A stretch of 5,716 nucleotides of DNA from an uncultured Bacteroidota bacterium (GTDB lineage: Bacteria > Bacteroidota > Bacteroidia > Chitinophagales > S012-47). The stretch's first letter is position 1. Each line of letters opens with the position of its first letter. The notes below the pieces were generated by a model. The model ran no database searches, had not been told where the DNA came from, and saw nothing but the letters and a program-made list of their open reading frames with translations. Positions 4,736 through 5,716 of the stretch are shown piece after piece. Where the stretch lies: assembly GCA_913062655.1 (NCBI GenBank), contig CAJXXO010000178.1, forward strand, positions 1 through 5,716. The letters run 5' to 3'. The translations under genes were made by a program, and so were the position numbers.

Positions 4736-5716
4736 CTACGATTCGATGTGTCGCTCAAAAGAAAAGGTGGTCTTGACGTCTCGTGCCAGCCCATTGACCT
4801 CCAGTATCGGGTAGGCGAAGAAGGGGATGCCGCTGACTGGTCCGGGTGATACCTGCAAGTTGCGGCCCCGGCTCAGCTCAATACGGTTGGCGGGGTGGTG
4901 ACCAAAATAATACGTAGCCAAGGCGGTGTACTTGTTGCCTTCACTGATATCGATAGGCCACCATTTGCCCTCGGCATAAAACTCAGCCCAGCAGTGGTAG
5001 CCATTTACGCCACCTTCGTTACGTTCCGAAGGTATCGCAGCACCAATGGCGAAGCGGGCCGGCAAGTCGATGGAGCGGGCCATGGAGATGAACAGCGAAT
5101 GAAATTCGGTACAGTTCCCCGACTTGGAGTCGCACGCGAAATCGGCATCACCGGTGCCGTAGGTGCCCTGTTTGGCGTACCGCATGTTGTCAATGATATA
5201 GTCGTACAGTGCCCTGGCCTGCATGAGTGGGGTAGTGGCATCGCGTCCTTCCAGTGCCTCCTGTGCCAGTTGTGCAAACCGACCACCAGTGGGCAGCAAG
5301 TGAGTGGACGCCAGGTAGGGCGTTAGGTTCGGTTCCGGGGCCGTGTAGGGGGCTTTTTCCTGCCGCACCACATCGTAGGCGATGTGTATCGTGGTATGGC
5401 TGTGTGCCGGACCAAGTTGTACATGCAATATTTCATTGCCATAGTCAGGGTCGGTGAGAAGCTGCTGCTCACCGGGCGCCTCCAGGGTCAACCGTTCCAC
5501 CGTTTGGTAGTCGTTGCTGCTAGCGAGCGGCAGCCATAACTCGGCCGACCCTTCGATCTCTGGCAGGGTGACGTCATAATAGAAGGTAAAGTGATCCTCG
5601 CCTTCGATCACCCCCAGCAAGCGATTATCGGCCTGGTCGAGGGGAACACGTTGCCAGGTGTTGTCGGCTTGTTGCTCCCAGGAGTAGTAGGGCTGACCAT
5701 TCTTCTTGTGCAGGGA
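4736..5716 (-). CDS. transglutaminase-like domain protein, N-terminus cut by the window edge
   Basis: The frame is open from the right edge to the TAG at 4738-4736, giving 326 visible residues. A TTG at 5620 is only an internal leucine, since the frame continues upstream with a recognisable sequence (QPYYSWEQQADNTWQRVPLD). The first part is a beta-rich domain (FTFYYDVTLPEIEGSAELWLPL), typical of what precedes this fold. The papain-like transglutaminase core follows, with the triad Cys in SGNCTEFHSLF (codon 5113-5111), His in GYHCWAEFY (4996-4994) and Asp in WWPIDISEGNK (4951-4949), all intact. The tail GRNLQVSPGP...FFAYPILEVNG is a conserved C-terminal strand set of this group. Bacterial members act as proteases, peptide ligases or amidases, so the substrate is unknown. 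Whether it has a signal peptide cannot be seen. Its only visible neighbour downstream is the repeat-bearing spacer. Confidence 0.9.
   Translation of the reverse strand, partial: SLHKKNGQPYYSWEQQADNTWQRVPLDQADNRLLGVIEGEDHFTFYYDVTLPEIEGSAELWLPLASSNDYQTVERLTLEAPGEQQLLTDPDYGNEILHVQLGPAHSHTTIHIAYDVVRQEKAPYTAPEPNLTPYLASTHLLPTGGRFAQLAQEALEGRDATTPLMQARALYDYIIDNMRYAKQGTYGTGDADFACDSKSGNCTEFHSLFISMARSIDLPARFAIGAAIPSERNEGGVNGYHCWAEFYAEGKWWPIDISEGNKYTALATYYFGHHPANRIELSRGRNLQVSPGPVSGIPFFAYPILEVNGLARDVKTTFSFERHIES

Noticed and set aside
4895..5326. 143-codon plus-strand open frame inside the transglutaminase-like gene
   Set aside because: It is antisense to the catalytic core and has no motif of its own.
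5618..5620. TTG start for the transglutaminase-like gene
   Set aside because: The frame stays open to the window edge and the upstream residues fit the same domain, so the TTG is internal.
1..5716. A new defence or mobile multi-gene system
   Set aside because: The genes are housekeeping (arginine synthesis, tRNA), single small exported proteins and a lone transglutaminase-like protein; no nuclease, helicase, reverse transcriptase, toxin-antitoxin pair or recombinase is visible.

Overview
The window looks like an ordinary piece of chromosome from a member of the Bacteroidota or a close relative. Three signals point there: promoter -7 boxes of the form TAnnTTTG (perfect ahead of the tRNA and of argB), A-rich leaders mostly lacking a Shine-Dalgarno sequence, and a lipoprotein with an acidic patch just after its lipid-anchored cysteine. 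Base composition is near 50% GC by eye. The species cannot be named from this sequence alone.

Positions 1-2687 (minus strand) hold a tightly packed arginine-biosynthesis operon, transcribed argB, argD, argC. argD starts 6 nt after argB stops, and the argD stop overlaps the argC start in an ATGA. The three enzymes carry out consecutive steps: phosphorylation of N-acetylglutamate, reduction to the semialdehyde, and transamination to N-acetylornithine. argC leaves the window at its left edge. A TAnnTTTG promoter and a small inverted repeat lie upstream of argB.

Positions 2856-3422 hold a small cytosolic thioredoxin-fold protein with a CTVC site (minus strand), then a complete tRNA-Val(UAC) unit on the plus strand with its own promoter and a strong rho-independent terminator.

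Positions 3446-4369 hold two divergent genes for exported proteins: a secreted protein of unknown function (minus strand) and a tiny, extremely acidic, His/Met-rich predicted lipoprotein (plus strand) that ends in its own terminator.

Positions 4370-4735 show no credible gene. The stretch carries small inverted repeats, a period-8 repeat and an array of degenerate 7-bp units that ends almost at the stop codon of the next gene.

Positions 4736-5716 (minus strand) hold most of a transglutaminase-like protein with an intact Cys-His-Asp triad; its N-terminus lies beyond the right edge.

I found no convincing new multi-gene system. The least explained items are the acidic His/Met-rich lipoprotein, the orphan secreted protein beside it, the repeat-bearing spacer, and the class of ArgB.
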